Below, in pieces: positions 1 through 6,609 of a stretch of 9,982 nucleotides of DNA. Source of the stretch: Polynucleobacter meluiroseus (GTDB lineage: Bacteria > Pseudomonadota > Gammaproteobacteria > Burkholderiales > Burkholderiaceae); NCBI GenBank assembly GCA_943329505.2, contig CALQED020000029.1, positions 1 through 9,982 of the forward strand, given 5' to 3'. The position numbers and the translations under genes were made by a program. A model generated the notes under the pieces. That model had not been told where the DNA came from. It saw nothing but the letters and a program-made list of their open reading frames with translations, and searched no databases. The number at the start of each line of letters is the position of its first letter. The first letter of the stretch is position 1.

Positions 1-626
1 AAAGGCTTGCCCGGTTCAGACAAAGCAGCACGATCCATGATTTCAGATGCACCTAATTTTTTCAAATACTCTGCCTCTGCCATCCGACCCGTACTAGCAA
101 CAACCTTAAATCCGAGCTTACTGAGCAAGGTGATCGCAAAACTCCCCACACCGCCCGCGGCACCAGTCACCAAAACCTCGCCATCGCTTGGCTTGAGGCC
201 GTGTTTTTGCAAAGCCATGACACAAAGCATCGCGGTATAGCCAGCGGTCCCAATCGCTAAAGCCTGTTTAGCAGTAAATCCTTTGGGTAAGGGAATGAGC
301 CACTCGGCCTTGACCCGGGCCTGTTGAGCCAATCCACCCCAATGTCCTTCGCCTACCCCCCAGCCATTCAAAAGCACCATATCCCCCGCCTTAAATTCAG
401 GGGTAGCGCTTTCAATCACTTCGCCGGCAAAATCGATTCCAGGGACCATCGGGAAACTACGTACTACCGGGCTTTTGCCTGTAATAGCAAGGCCATCCTT
501 GTAATTGAGGGTGGAATACAGAACCTTCACTCTCACATCCCCCTCAGGAAGATTAGTCTCATCTGCCAGGCCCAGTTCGGCCCGATAACCTTGTTCGTCT
601 TTATTGATCAATATTGCTTTAAACAT
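1..626 (-). CDS. acuI: Acryloyl-CoA reductase (NADPH), AcuI/YhdH family, 3' end outside window
   Basis: Partial zinc-independent medium-chain dehydrogenase/reductase; I translated 208 residues from the ATG at 626-624 and the C-terminal third is cut off by the window edge. The AcuI/YhdH family reduces acryloyl-CoA to propionyl-CoA with NADPH in the cytoplasm, detoxifying a reactive intermediate. What I see: the N-terminal catalytic fold with STLNYKDGLAITGK (residues 38-51), FPMVPGIDFAGEV (58-70) and GWGVGEGHWGGLA (88-100), then IGTAGYTAMLCVMAL (125-139). The Rossmann nucleotide loop TGAAGGVGS follows at 154-162. These segments match remembered E. coli YhdH closely, including the GWGVGE-HWGG stretch that separates it from generic quinone oxidoreductases. 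The family is about 325-330 residues, so roughly 120 are missing. The start is supported by an AAGGAAG Shine-Dalgarno (637-631) four bases upstream of the ATG. The gene is divergent from the lipoprotein gene; no regulator is visible. Confidence 0.9.
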   Translation of the reverse strand, partial: MFKAILINKDEQGYRAELGLADETNLPEGDVRVKVLYSTLNYKDGLAITGKSPVVRSFPMVPGIDFAGEVIESATPEFKAGDMVLLNGWGVGEGHWGGLAQQARVKAEWLIPLPKGFTAKQALAIGTAGYTAMLCVMALQKHGLKPSDGEVLVTGAAGGVGSFAITLLSKLGFKVVASTGRMAEAEYLKKLGASEIMDRAALSEPGKP

Positions 627-643
627 ACTTCTTCCTTTTCAAA

Positions 644-658
644 CGAGGCAATTCCTCG
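644..658. promoter_or_regulatory. Short inverted repeat in the divergent intergenic region
   Basis: The 87-base gap between the divergent acuI and lipoprotein starts contains a perfect 5-base inverted repeat, CGAGG-CAATT-CCTCG. It lies just upstream of the acuI ribosome-binding site. A second, weaker repeat, TAGG-N5-CCTA, follows at 673-685. The position suits an operator or a small leader hairpin, but arms this short arise often by chance. I found no convincing -35/-10 pair on either strand here. The gap must nevertheless hold the promoters for both directions, since both genes lack an upstream partner. Confidence 0.25.
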
Positions 659-713
659 CAGCTTTTGCTTAATAGGTTTATCCTAACGAGCATTGCTGAT
701 TATGGGGGCTTCC

Positions 714-935
714 ATGAAAAAAATTCTACTATTAACTGCACTTTCTGGCTCATTACTATCTGGGTGCTATTCCACTCAAATTAATATGTCCATGGGAAAT
801 ATGCGCCTGATCACCTCTAGCGCTAGCCCGCAGGATGTCATGGATTTTGCAAGCAAGACTTGTAAGAGCGATTTTTATGAAGGCGCAAGCTTATTATCTA
901 AAGCCGGCAAAGAGTATCGTTTTAAGTGTGTGTAG
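714..935 (+). CDS. Small predicted lipoprotein, function unknown
   Basis: I do not recognise a family. The 73-residue product begins with a lipoprotein signal: MKKILLLTALSGSLLSGC, with a KK n-region, a hydrophobic core and the lipobox LSGC, so Cys18 would be lipidated. Tyr, not Asp, follows the Cys, which by the E. coli rule favours outer-membrane sorting. The mature part is only about 56 residues. It holds two further cysteines (50 and 72) that could form a disulfide, and ends in an aromatic, basic tail (EYRFKCV). In-frame starts also exist at 693 (TTG) and 702 (ATG). I chose 714 because only there does the signal peptide have its charged residues at the very N-terminus, and a GGGGG stretch (704-708) sits five bases upstream. 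It lies 82 bases before the flavin reductase gene, so co-transcription is possible but not shown. Secretion is fairly sure; function is unknown. Confidence 0.72.
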   Translation: MKKILLLTALSGSLLSGCYSTQINMSMGNMRLITSSASPQDVMDFASKTCKSDFYEGASLLSKAGKEYRFKCV

Positions 936-1017
936 GCGGAAGAAAACGAAGTATTAAATCCAATCCCAGGCACAACAATTACTACCGAGTCCAAAGCAGC
1001 TGCAAAGTAAGTCGTTG

Positions 1018-1521
1018 ATGGCCCCATTTACTTCGCAAGAACTTCGCAAAGGATTTGCGTCTTTCGCGACTGGGGTCACTGTAATCACCTGCACAGATGA
1101 GGATCAAAAACCTCATGGCATTACGATTAGCTCTTTCAACACTGTATCTCTAGAGCCTCCACTGATCTTGTGGAGCCTCAAGCAACAATCCCGTCTGATG
1201 CCATGGGTTGAGGTTGGTAAGCGACATCTGATTCATGTCCTAGAGCGCTCTCAAGAAGGCCTAGCAATGCACTTTGCTAATGTGAAATTAGATCAATTTG
1301 CTGGTATCGACCTCAAAATTACCGATAGCGGTCTAACGCTCATTGAGCACTGCGTTGCGTATTACGAGTGTGAAACTGTTTCCGTTCATGTTGGCGGCGA
1401 TCACCATATTATTGTTGCTAAAGTCATCAATCTAAAGAATCATCCAGAAAAAGAGCCGCTGATTTTTGCCCGCAGTCAATTTGTCGGCCTTGATATGATG
1501 GAAATAAAAGCTAGCCAATAG
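1018..1521 (+). CDS. Flavin reductase-domain protein (FMN-binding split barrel)
   Basis: Cytoplasmic flavin reductase-like protein of 167 residues, the usual length for the family. Members such as HpaC use NAD(P)H to make reduced FMN or FAD, often for a partner monooxygenase. Others bind flavin without a known partner. Visible motifs: RKGFASFATGVTVITC (10-25), where the family's N-terminal strand begins. GITISSFNTVSLEPPLILWSL (34-54) is the S-S-F-x-S/T-V-S-x-x-P-P flavin-phosphate region, and GGDHHIIVAKV (126-136) corresponds to the family's GDH-x-(I/L/F) strand. The usual C-terminal G-R-Y is replaced by ARSQFVGL (151-158). ATG 1018 is preferred over the adjacent TTG at 1015. The upstream ribosome-binding site is poor. 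The GST gene starts 25 bases after the stop, so the two are probably one operon. No monooxygenase lies in the window, so the electron acceptor cannot be named. Confidence 0.85.
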   Translation: MAPFTSQELRKGFASFATGVTVITCTDEDQKPHGITISSFNTVSLEPPLILWSLKQQSRLMPWVEVGKRHLIHVLERSQEGLAMHFANVKLDQFAGIDLKITDSGLTLIEHCVAYYECETVSVHVGGDHHIIVAKVINLKNHPEKEPLIFARSQFVGLDMMEIKASQ

Positions 1522-1546
1522 CCAATATCACTTATAAGGAAATATC

Positions 1547-2212
1547 ATGATGCGCTTATGGGGTCGTAAAAGTTCCATTAATGTTCAAAAAGTATTATGG
1601 TGTCTCGCCGATCTGGGGCTGAAAGAAGGCGCTGATTTTGAAAGAATTGATGCAGGACTTCAATTTGGCATCGTTCGTTCACCTGAATTCTTAAAACTCA
1701 ATCCCAACGGGCTTGTTCCCGCACTAGAAGATCAAGATCTGGTTCTATGGGAATCCAATACCATACTGCGTTACCTAGCCTCACAGCACGATAAAAATAA
1801 ACACTTTCCATCAGACATCAAATCTCAGTATGGCTCTGAAAAATGGATGGACTGGCAAGTGGGAACGCTCTGGCCTGCTTTGCGTCCTGCATTCCTCGGG
1901 CTGACTAGAGTTCCAGAGTCTGAGCGTGATTACCCTGCAATACAAAAAGCATATCAAGAGGCCAATCAATTATTTTCCTTGCTTGATCAAACCTTAGCAT
2001 CACAAGCATATTGCTCTGGCAAGCAATTTAATATTGGCGATATTGTTTTGGCTTTATGTGTACACCGATGGATGTTGCTAAATGAGTCTTTTGCCAAACA
2101 AACTGGCTCACGCGCTGATCTCAAAAATATTGAACGCTGGTTAACCCAAATTAAAGCAGAAACACACTTTCAAGAATTTGCAGAGAAAGAGCTCAATATC
2201 ATTAGCAAGTGA
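1547..2212 (+). CDS. Glutathione S-transferase family protein
   Basis: Soluble two-domain GST of 221 residues, a normal length. Such enzymes conjugate or reduce electrophilic compounds with glutathione. The N-terminal thioredoxin-like domain (about 1-80) shows RKSSINVQKVLWCL (7-20), with Ser9/Ser10 where serine-type GSTs keep their glutathione-activating residue. NPNGLVPAL (52-60) includes the conserved cis-proline, and WESNTILRYLA (68-78) has the Glu69-Ser70 pair that grips the gamma-glutamyl group. The all-helical C-terminal domain follows, with WMDWQ (102-106) and the FNIGDIVLALCVHRW segment (161-175) containing the conserved N-capping Asp. A good Shine-Dalgarno, AAGGA at 1536-1540, serves either of the tandem ATGs at 1547 and 1550. 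The gene follows the flavin reductase closely. Its last six codons and stop form part of a strong inverted repeat. The substrate cannot be predicted. Confidence 0.9.
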   Translation: MMRLWGRKSSINVQKVLWCLADLGLKEGADFERIDAGLQFGIVRSPEFLKLNPNGLVPALEDQDLVLWESNTILRYLASQHDKNKHFPSDIKSQYGSEKWMDWQVGTLWPALRPAFLGLTRVPESERDYPAIQKAYQEANQLFSLLDQTLASQAYCSGKQFNIGDIVLALCVHRWMLLNESFAKQTGSRADLKNIERWLTQIKAETHFQEFAEKELNIISK

Positions 2213-2219
2213 TATTGAG
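2192..2219. terminator. Inverted repeat overlapping the GST stop codon, likely bidirectional terminator
   Basis: A perfect 10-base inverted repeat, CTCAATATCA (2192-2201) and TGATATTGAG (2210-2219), is separated by eight bases. In RNA the stem can extend inward by a U-G and a U-A pair to leave an AGCA tetraloop. It lies between convergent genes: the GST stop TGA (2210-2212) is inside the right arm, and the RND stop is 16 bases to the right. On the plus strand a T-rich stretch (ATATTTTCT) follows a few bases later. On the minus strand a pyrimidine-rich CTCTTTCTCT follows directly. The T-tracts are not ideal and the stem is AT-rich, so termination strength is uncertain, but the position is exactly that of a shared terminator. 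Confidence 0.65.
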
Positions 2220-2234
2220 TCGTCATATTTTCTA

Positions 2235-5200
2235 CTATCCCTGTTTAAATTTTTTCTGGTGATGATCAGCGCCGATGAAGAGGTACATGGCAGGCACGAC
2301 GAATAAAGTAAACAAGGTGCCAATCGACAAGCCAGTAAAGATCACCAATCCCATGGATTGACGGCCTGCAGCACCAGCTCCAGAAGCAATTACCAGTGGC
2401 ACTACACCTAAAACCATTGCGGCAGTCGTCATCAATATAGGCCTTAAACGAACGCTGCTAGCCTCTACAATCGCATCTAATTTGCTTCGTCCTGCCTCTT
2501 GTAACTCATTAGCAAATTCCACAATCAAAATACCGTGTTTGCTAATCAAGCCCATCAAGGTGACCAGCCCAACCTGCGTATACACATTTAAGGTTGTGAA
2601 GCCAAGATTGATAAATATCAAAGCGCCAAAGAGTGCCAAGGGTACAGATACCAAAATCACAATGGGGTCACGGAAGCTTTCAAACTGTGCAGCCAGAACC
2701 AAAAATACAATTAAGATAGCAAAAAACATTGTGACTAAGAACCCGCCTGACTCAGCCATAAACTGACGCGAAGGCCCGGCATAGTCCATGGTGTAGCCAT
2801 TAGGAGCAACTTCTTTTAGAGCTTGTCGCATAAACTCCAACACATCAGCCTGCGAAATAAATGGTGTACTCACCCCAGAAATCGTTGCTGAGTTCAGTTG
2901 CTGGAAGTGATTAATAGACTGAGGCACTACTCTTTGTTTAATGCTAGCAATCGTCCGCGCTTGAATCATCGCGCCACTGGGAGTGCGAATGTAGTAATCC
3001 AAGATCTGATCCGGATTTAAGCGATCAACCTGTTTGACTTGGGGGATGACTTTATAAGAACGGCCAGCAACAGAAAAGTAATTAACATATCCACCGCCTA
3101 AAGCCGCAGATAAAGCAGAACCTACCTGTTGCTGTGTCATCCCTAAAGCTGCAACTTTCTCTCGATCAATCACCAGGACATCTTGTGGCTTATCAATTTT
3201 CAAATCAGAATCTACGAAGAAGAAGTTACCGCTTCGACGGGCTTTATCCAAGACGGCTTGCGATACCTCATTTAACTGCTCATAAGACTCTGTCGTATTA
3301 ATAACAACTTGAACTGGTAAGCCTTGGGCGCCTGGTAAGGCCGGAAACTGAAATGCAGCCACCCGAACGCCTGCAATCGTATTCCATTTTTGCTGCATAT
3401 CTTGCTGGAACTTCGTGGCATTGCGACTGCGCTCTGTCCAATCTTTCAGCAAGATTCCACCGAAGCTAGAGGTTGGGCTAGTGATCTGAAACGCTTGCTC
3501 ATACTCTGGTTCAGCAGCAGCAATCGCATAAATTTGATCTGCATAAGTTTGCATCTGATTGACTGTGCTATTAGGAGGGCCAGATGCCTGCATCAACACA
3601 ATCCCTTGATCTTCAGTGGGAGCGAGCTCTGCACGAGACGTGGCATATAAATAAGCAACACCAAACAATAAGATAGCTCCCATCACAATGATGACTTGCC
3701 AGGTGCTTAGTAAATCTCGCAATGTTGTTTGATAACTGTGATGTAATTTTTCAAAAATGTGGTCAATTTTTTGAACAAATGCAGAAGCTTCTTGTTCTTG
3801 GGTAAAAATACGCGAGCACATCATGGGCGATAAAGTAAGGGCAATCAAACCCGATACAGCAACTGCACTAGCTAATGTAAAAGCAAACTCTGTAAATAGC
3901 GCACCAGTTAATCCACCCTGAAAACCAATTGGGATATATACCGCAATCAATACAACGGTCATTGCCAAAATTGGGCTACCTAGCTCACGAGCAGCAATCA
4001 ATGAAGCTTCTAGAGGTGACTTGCCTTCTTTCATATGCCTATCAACGTTTTCAACTACGATGATGGCGTCATCAACAACCAAACCAATTGCCAAGACTAG
4101 AGCGAGGAGCGTTAGTAGGTTGATGGAATAACCCAGCACTTGCATCAAAAAGAAAGTGCCAATTAAGGATAGGGGCATCGCAATCACGGGAACAGCAACT
4201 GCACGTGCGCTGCCTAGGAAAAGATAAATCACCAAGGTCACAATCACCAATGCCTCGATTAAAGTAAATATTACTTCATCAATCGAGCTAGTAATAAATT
4301 CGGTTGAGTCATAAACAATCTTGCCGTTCATGCCAATCGGCAGTTGCTTTTGTAGATCAGGTACCGCATCTCTAACGCGTTGTGCAACATCTAATAGATT
4401 GGCCTGTGGAGCAACCTTGATGCCAATAAATACGGACTGCTTGCCACTAAAGGCAACATTGGTGTTGTAGTCCTCAGACCCCAAAGAGACATTAGCAACC
4501 TGATCAAGATAGACGATATTGATACCATCTTTTTTAACAACCAGCTTACGGAACTCATCAAGAGTATGAAGATCAGTACCGGCTACCAAGTCCACAGAAA
4601 CCATATCGCCCTTGGTGCTGCCTACTGCCGATAAATAATTATTAGCAGACATTGCGCTGTACACATCATCTGCACCAACCCCTAGGCCAGCCATCTTTTC
4701 GCGGTCTAACCAAGCCCGTAAGGCAAACTTTCTACCACCAATGATTTCAGCATTTTGGACGCCCTGTATAGAGTCGAGCTTTGGCTTGACCACCCTCAAT
4801 AAGTAATCAGTGATTGCATTATTCGGTAGCTGATCGCTATAAAAGCCCATATACATCGCAGCAGTAGATTGACCCACCTGCACTGTCAAAACAGGTTGCT
4901 GTGCCTGCGGAGGCAATTGATTTTTAACCGCGCTAATTTGTGTCTGAATCTGCGTCAACGCTGCATTTGAGTCATAGTTCAACTTCAACGTAGCGATGAT
5001 GGTAGATATGCCGCTAATACTGGCTGATGACAGATAGTCAATACCTTGGGCCTGGGCTATAGAAGCTTCAAGTGGTTGTGTGATGAAGCCAGCAATCGTT
5101 TCAGGATCAGCACCATAGTAGGCAGTAGTGATCGTAACAATGGCATTTTGGGTTTGAGGGTACTGATTAACAGGCAGCGATCCAATGGCCTTCAAACCAA

Positions 5201-5270
5201 ATACCAACACCAGCGCACTCACCACGAGCGAGAGCACTGGCCTACGGATGAATATGTCGGTCCAATTCAT
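2235..5270 (-). CDS. RND-family multidrug efflux pump, inner-membrane permease (HAE-1)
   Basis: Proton-driven inner-membrane transporter of 1011 residues, the engine of a tripartite efflux complex, slightly shorter than AcrB (about 1049). The N-terminus FIRRPVLSLVVSALVLVFG (7-25) is TM1. The first periplasmic porter loop runs to about 330, then come TM2-TM6. TM4 holds AIGLVVDDAIIVVENVDRH (394-412), with Asp400-Asp401 equal to the proton-relay pair of AcrB. TM7 lies near 523-545, followed by the second porter region. TM8-TM12 hold SKHGILIVEFANE (910-922), whose Lys911 matches AcrB Lys940, and RPILMTTAAMVLGVVPLV (943-960), whose threonines match the AcrB TM11 relay threonine. All relay residues are present, so it should be active. 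AGGA (5285-5282) and an AGGT overlapping the adaptor stop (5279-5276) precede the ATG, suggesting translational coupling. Drug export is the general family role; actual substrates are unknown. Gene name left blank because the subfamily is not certain. Confidence 0.95.
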   Translation of the reverse strand: MNWTDIFIRRPVLSLVVSALVLVFGLKAIGSLPVNQYPQTQNAIVTITTAYYGADPETIAGFITQPLEASIAQAQGIDYLSSASISGISTIIATLKLNYDSNAALTQIQTQISAVKNQLPPQAQQPVLTVQVGQSTAAMYMGFYSDQLPNNAITDYLLRVVKPKLDSIQGVQNAEIIGGRKFALRAWLDREKMAGLGVGADDVYSAMSANNYLSAVGSTKGDMVSVDLVAGTDLHTLDEFRKLVVKKDGINIVYLDQVANVSLGSEDYNTNVAFSGKQSVFIGIKVAPQANLLDVAQRVRDAVPDLQKQLPIGMNGKIVYDSTEFITSSIDEVIFTLIEALVIVTLVIYLFLGSARAVAVPVIAMPLSLIGTFFLMQVLGYSINLLTLLALVLAIGLVVDDAIIVVENVDRHMKEGKSPLEASLIAARELGSPILAMTVVLIAVYIPIGFQGGLTGALFTEFAFTLASAVAVSGLIALTLSPMMCSRIFTQEQEASAFVQKIDHIFEKLHHSYQTTLRDLLSTWQVIIVMGAILLFGVAYLYATSRAELAPTEDQGIVLMQASGPPNSTVNQMQTYADQIYAIAAAEPEYEQAFQITSPTSSFGGILLKDWTERSRNATKFQQDMQQKWNTIAGVRVAAFQFPALPGAQGLPVQVVINTTESYEQLNEVSQAVLDKARRSGNFFFVDSDLKIDKPQDVLVIDREKVAALGMTQQQVGSALSAALGGGYVNYFSVAGRSYKVIPQVKQVDRLNPDQILDYYIRTPSGAMIQARTIASIKQRVVPQSINHFQQLNSATISGVSTPFISQADVLEFMRQALKEVAPNGYTMDYAGPSRQFMAESGGFLVTMFFAILIVFLVLAAQFESFRDPIVILVSVPLALFGALIFINLGFTTLNVYTQVGLVTLMGLISKHGILIVEFANELQEAGRSKLDAIVEASSVRLRPILMTTAAMVLGVVPLVIASGAGAAGRQSMGLVIFTGLSIGTLFTLFVVPAMYLFIGADHHQKKFKQG

Positions 5271-5273
5271 TAA

Positions 5274-5285
5274 CTACCTATTCCT
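5274..5285 (-). promoter_or_regulatory. Ribosome-binding site of the pump gene overlapping the adaptor stop codon
   Basis: Read on the minus strand, the end of the adaptor gene is CAG GAA TAG, followed by GTAGTTA and the pump ATG. The AGGAA falls in the last adaptor codons. A second Shine-Dalgarno-like AGGT straddles the TAG stop, five bases before the ATG. Ribosomes finishing the adaptor are therefore placed to start on the pump, which fits the need for linked production of the two subunits. Confidence 0.6.
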
Positions 5286-6609
5286 GCGGCTTAGGGTCAG
5301 GTGAATTTGCAGGCAGCACCTTGTTATTAATAATTAACGGTGTGCCATTCTTTAATTTCAGTTGCCCGCTAGTTACCACCGTATCACCTTCATTAATGCC
5401 TTTGAGAATAGCTACTTGATCGCCACGAGTACTGCCGGTAGTGACAAATACTTGCTGTGCTTCGAGGGCGGGCTTACCTTGCTTATCTTTCTTACCGCTA
5501 TCTTTAGCAATAAAGACGGTTGAACCATATGGGTTATAGGTCACTGCGGTTTGTGGCAGGGTTAATAATTTCACTTGGTCGCCAAGCTTAATATTCACAT
5601 TCGCAAACATCCCCGGTAAAACTTTCTTATCTGGATTGGCTATCTGCGCCTCAATTTGAATATTACGAGTATTCGTATCGACCTTAGGACTCACTGCAGT
5701 AATCTTGCCCACAAAATTGGCACCCTTAAATGCATCTGTAGCAACCACCACATCTTGGCCAACTTGAATTTGCTCGGCATTGCTTTGTGGCAAGGTGAAG
5801 TCTACAAAAATAGGATCCAATGTCTGTAGTGTTAATAATTTATCGCCTGAATTGACGTACTGGCCAGGATTAATAGAGACAATGCCAACACGTCCACTAA
5901 ATGGCGCCTTCAGATTTTTCTTCGCGACCAATGCGATTTGTGCTTCGACTTGAGCTTGCTTAGATTTTGCATCTGCTTTACTGGTATCAAACACATTCGT
6001 GCTGATTGCCTGAATGGCAAGCTGCTGTTTATCGCGCTCATTAATAACCTTAGCAAGATCTGCCATCGCCTTTAAGGAATTGAGTTGGGCGACATCAGAT
6101 GCATCATTAAGTTTAATGAGTAATTCACCTTGTTTTACATCTTGACCAGACTTAATGGGGACGGTTTGTACAAGACCAGCGATCTCTGTACTCAACTCAA
6201 CGCCCCTGAAAGCTCTTACATTACCCACGCTAGTCAATTGTGGCTGCCATTCTGATGTAGCCACCACGATCGTAGAAACGGTTGCCGGCGGCAAACCCAT
6301 CCCCGAGATGAAATGATTAAACATGAATGTTTTAAATTGATTAAATGCAAAAATTAAACCGAGTAATAAGAAAACCCCGCACAACATGATCGTCATGCGA
6401 CGTTGTAGCGGCTCCATTGCCATGAGCTTGGCATGCGCCTTAGTGCCGCGCCACTTAGTGCCTATGCGTCCGAAGAAAGCTTTTGTCTTTTCCCAAAATG
6501 CGATCGCCTTCTCACGCAATTTCCATTGCTCAGTCTTGAGTTTTATCCATGCCCATAAAGCAAGAATGGCATTAGTGAGTTTGCTCTTAATTTTTTCCAG
6601 AAGTTTCAT
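5278..6609 (-). CDS. Periplasmic adaptor (membrane fusion protein) of the RND efflux system, long N-terminus
   Basis: Adaptor of 443 residues linking the RND pump to the outer-membrane channel. Domains seen: a basic, cytoplasmic-looking region (1-72) rich in Lys/Arg with five Trp; one membrane anchor (about 73-90, TIMLCGVFLLLGLIFAF); and a first lipoyl half, VELSTEIAGLVQTVPIKSGQ (137-156). A helical hairpin covers about 168-230 and the second lipoyl half is LKAPFSGRVGIVSINPGQYV (233-252). Beta-barrel segments (265-345) include LPGMFANVNI (331-340), and a membrane-proximal domain runs to about 430. There is no lipobox, so anchoring is by the helix. Family members are usually about 370-400 residues with the anchor near the start. 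Alternative in-frame ATGs at codons 63, 65 and 72 (6423, 6417, 6396) would give that layout, but none has a good ribosome-binding site. The ATG at 6609 overlaps the channel gene by 23 bases and also has a poor one. The function is firm; the start is not. Confidence 0.92.
   Translation of the reverse strand: MKLLEKIKSKLTNAILALWAWIKLKTEQWKLREKAIAFWEKTKAFFGRIGTKWRGTKAHAKLMAMEPLQRRMTIMLCGVFLLLGLIFAFNQFKTFMFNHFISGMGLPPATVSTIVVATSEWQPQLTSVGNVRAFRGVELSTEIAGLVQTVPIKSGQDVKQGELLIKLNDASDVAQLNSLKAMADLAKVINERDKQQLAIQAISTNVFDTSKADAKSKQAQVEAQIALVAKKNLKAPFSGRVGIVSINPGQYVNSGDKLLTLQTLDPIFVDFTLPQSNAEQIQVGQDVVVATDAFKGANFVGKITAVSPKVDTNTRNIQIEAQIANPDKKVLPGMFANVNIKLGDQVKLLTLPQTAVTYNPYGSTVFIAKDSGKKDKQGKPALEAQQVFVTTGSTRGDQVAILKGINEGDTVVTSGQLKLKNGTPLIINNKVLPANSPDPKPQE

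Noticed and set aside
324..686. Plus-strand open frame of 120 codons across the start of acuI
   Set aside because: It lies opposite the acuI coding sequence, shows no recognisable protein features, and is explained as an antisense shadow.
2482..2766. Plus-strand open frames opposite the RND pump gene, here and at 3390-3650 and 5046-5273
   Set aside because: They are antisense to a strongly conserved pump sequence, lack ribosome-binding sites and have compositions typical of shadow frames.
6587..6609. A6 run in the channel/adaptor overlap as a programmed frameshift site that would fuse the two proteins
   Set aside because: The adaptor frame is +1 relative to the channel frame. A -1 slip on the A-run would enter the third frame, not the adaptor frame, and the adaptor has its own ATG. 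Overlap with reinitiation or coupling explains the arrangement.
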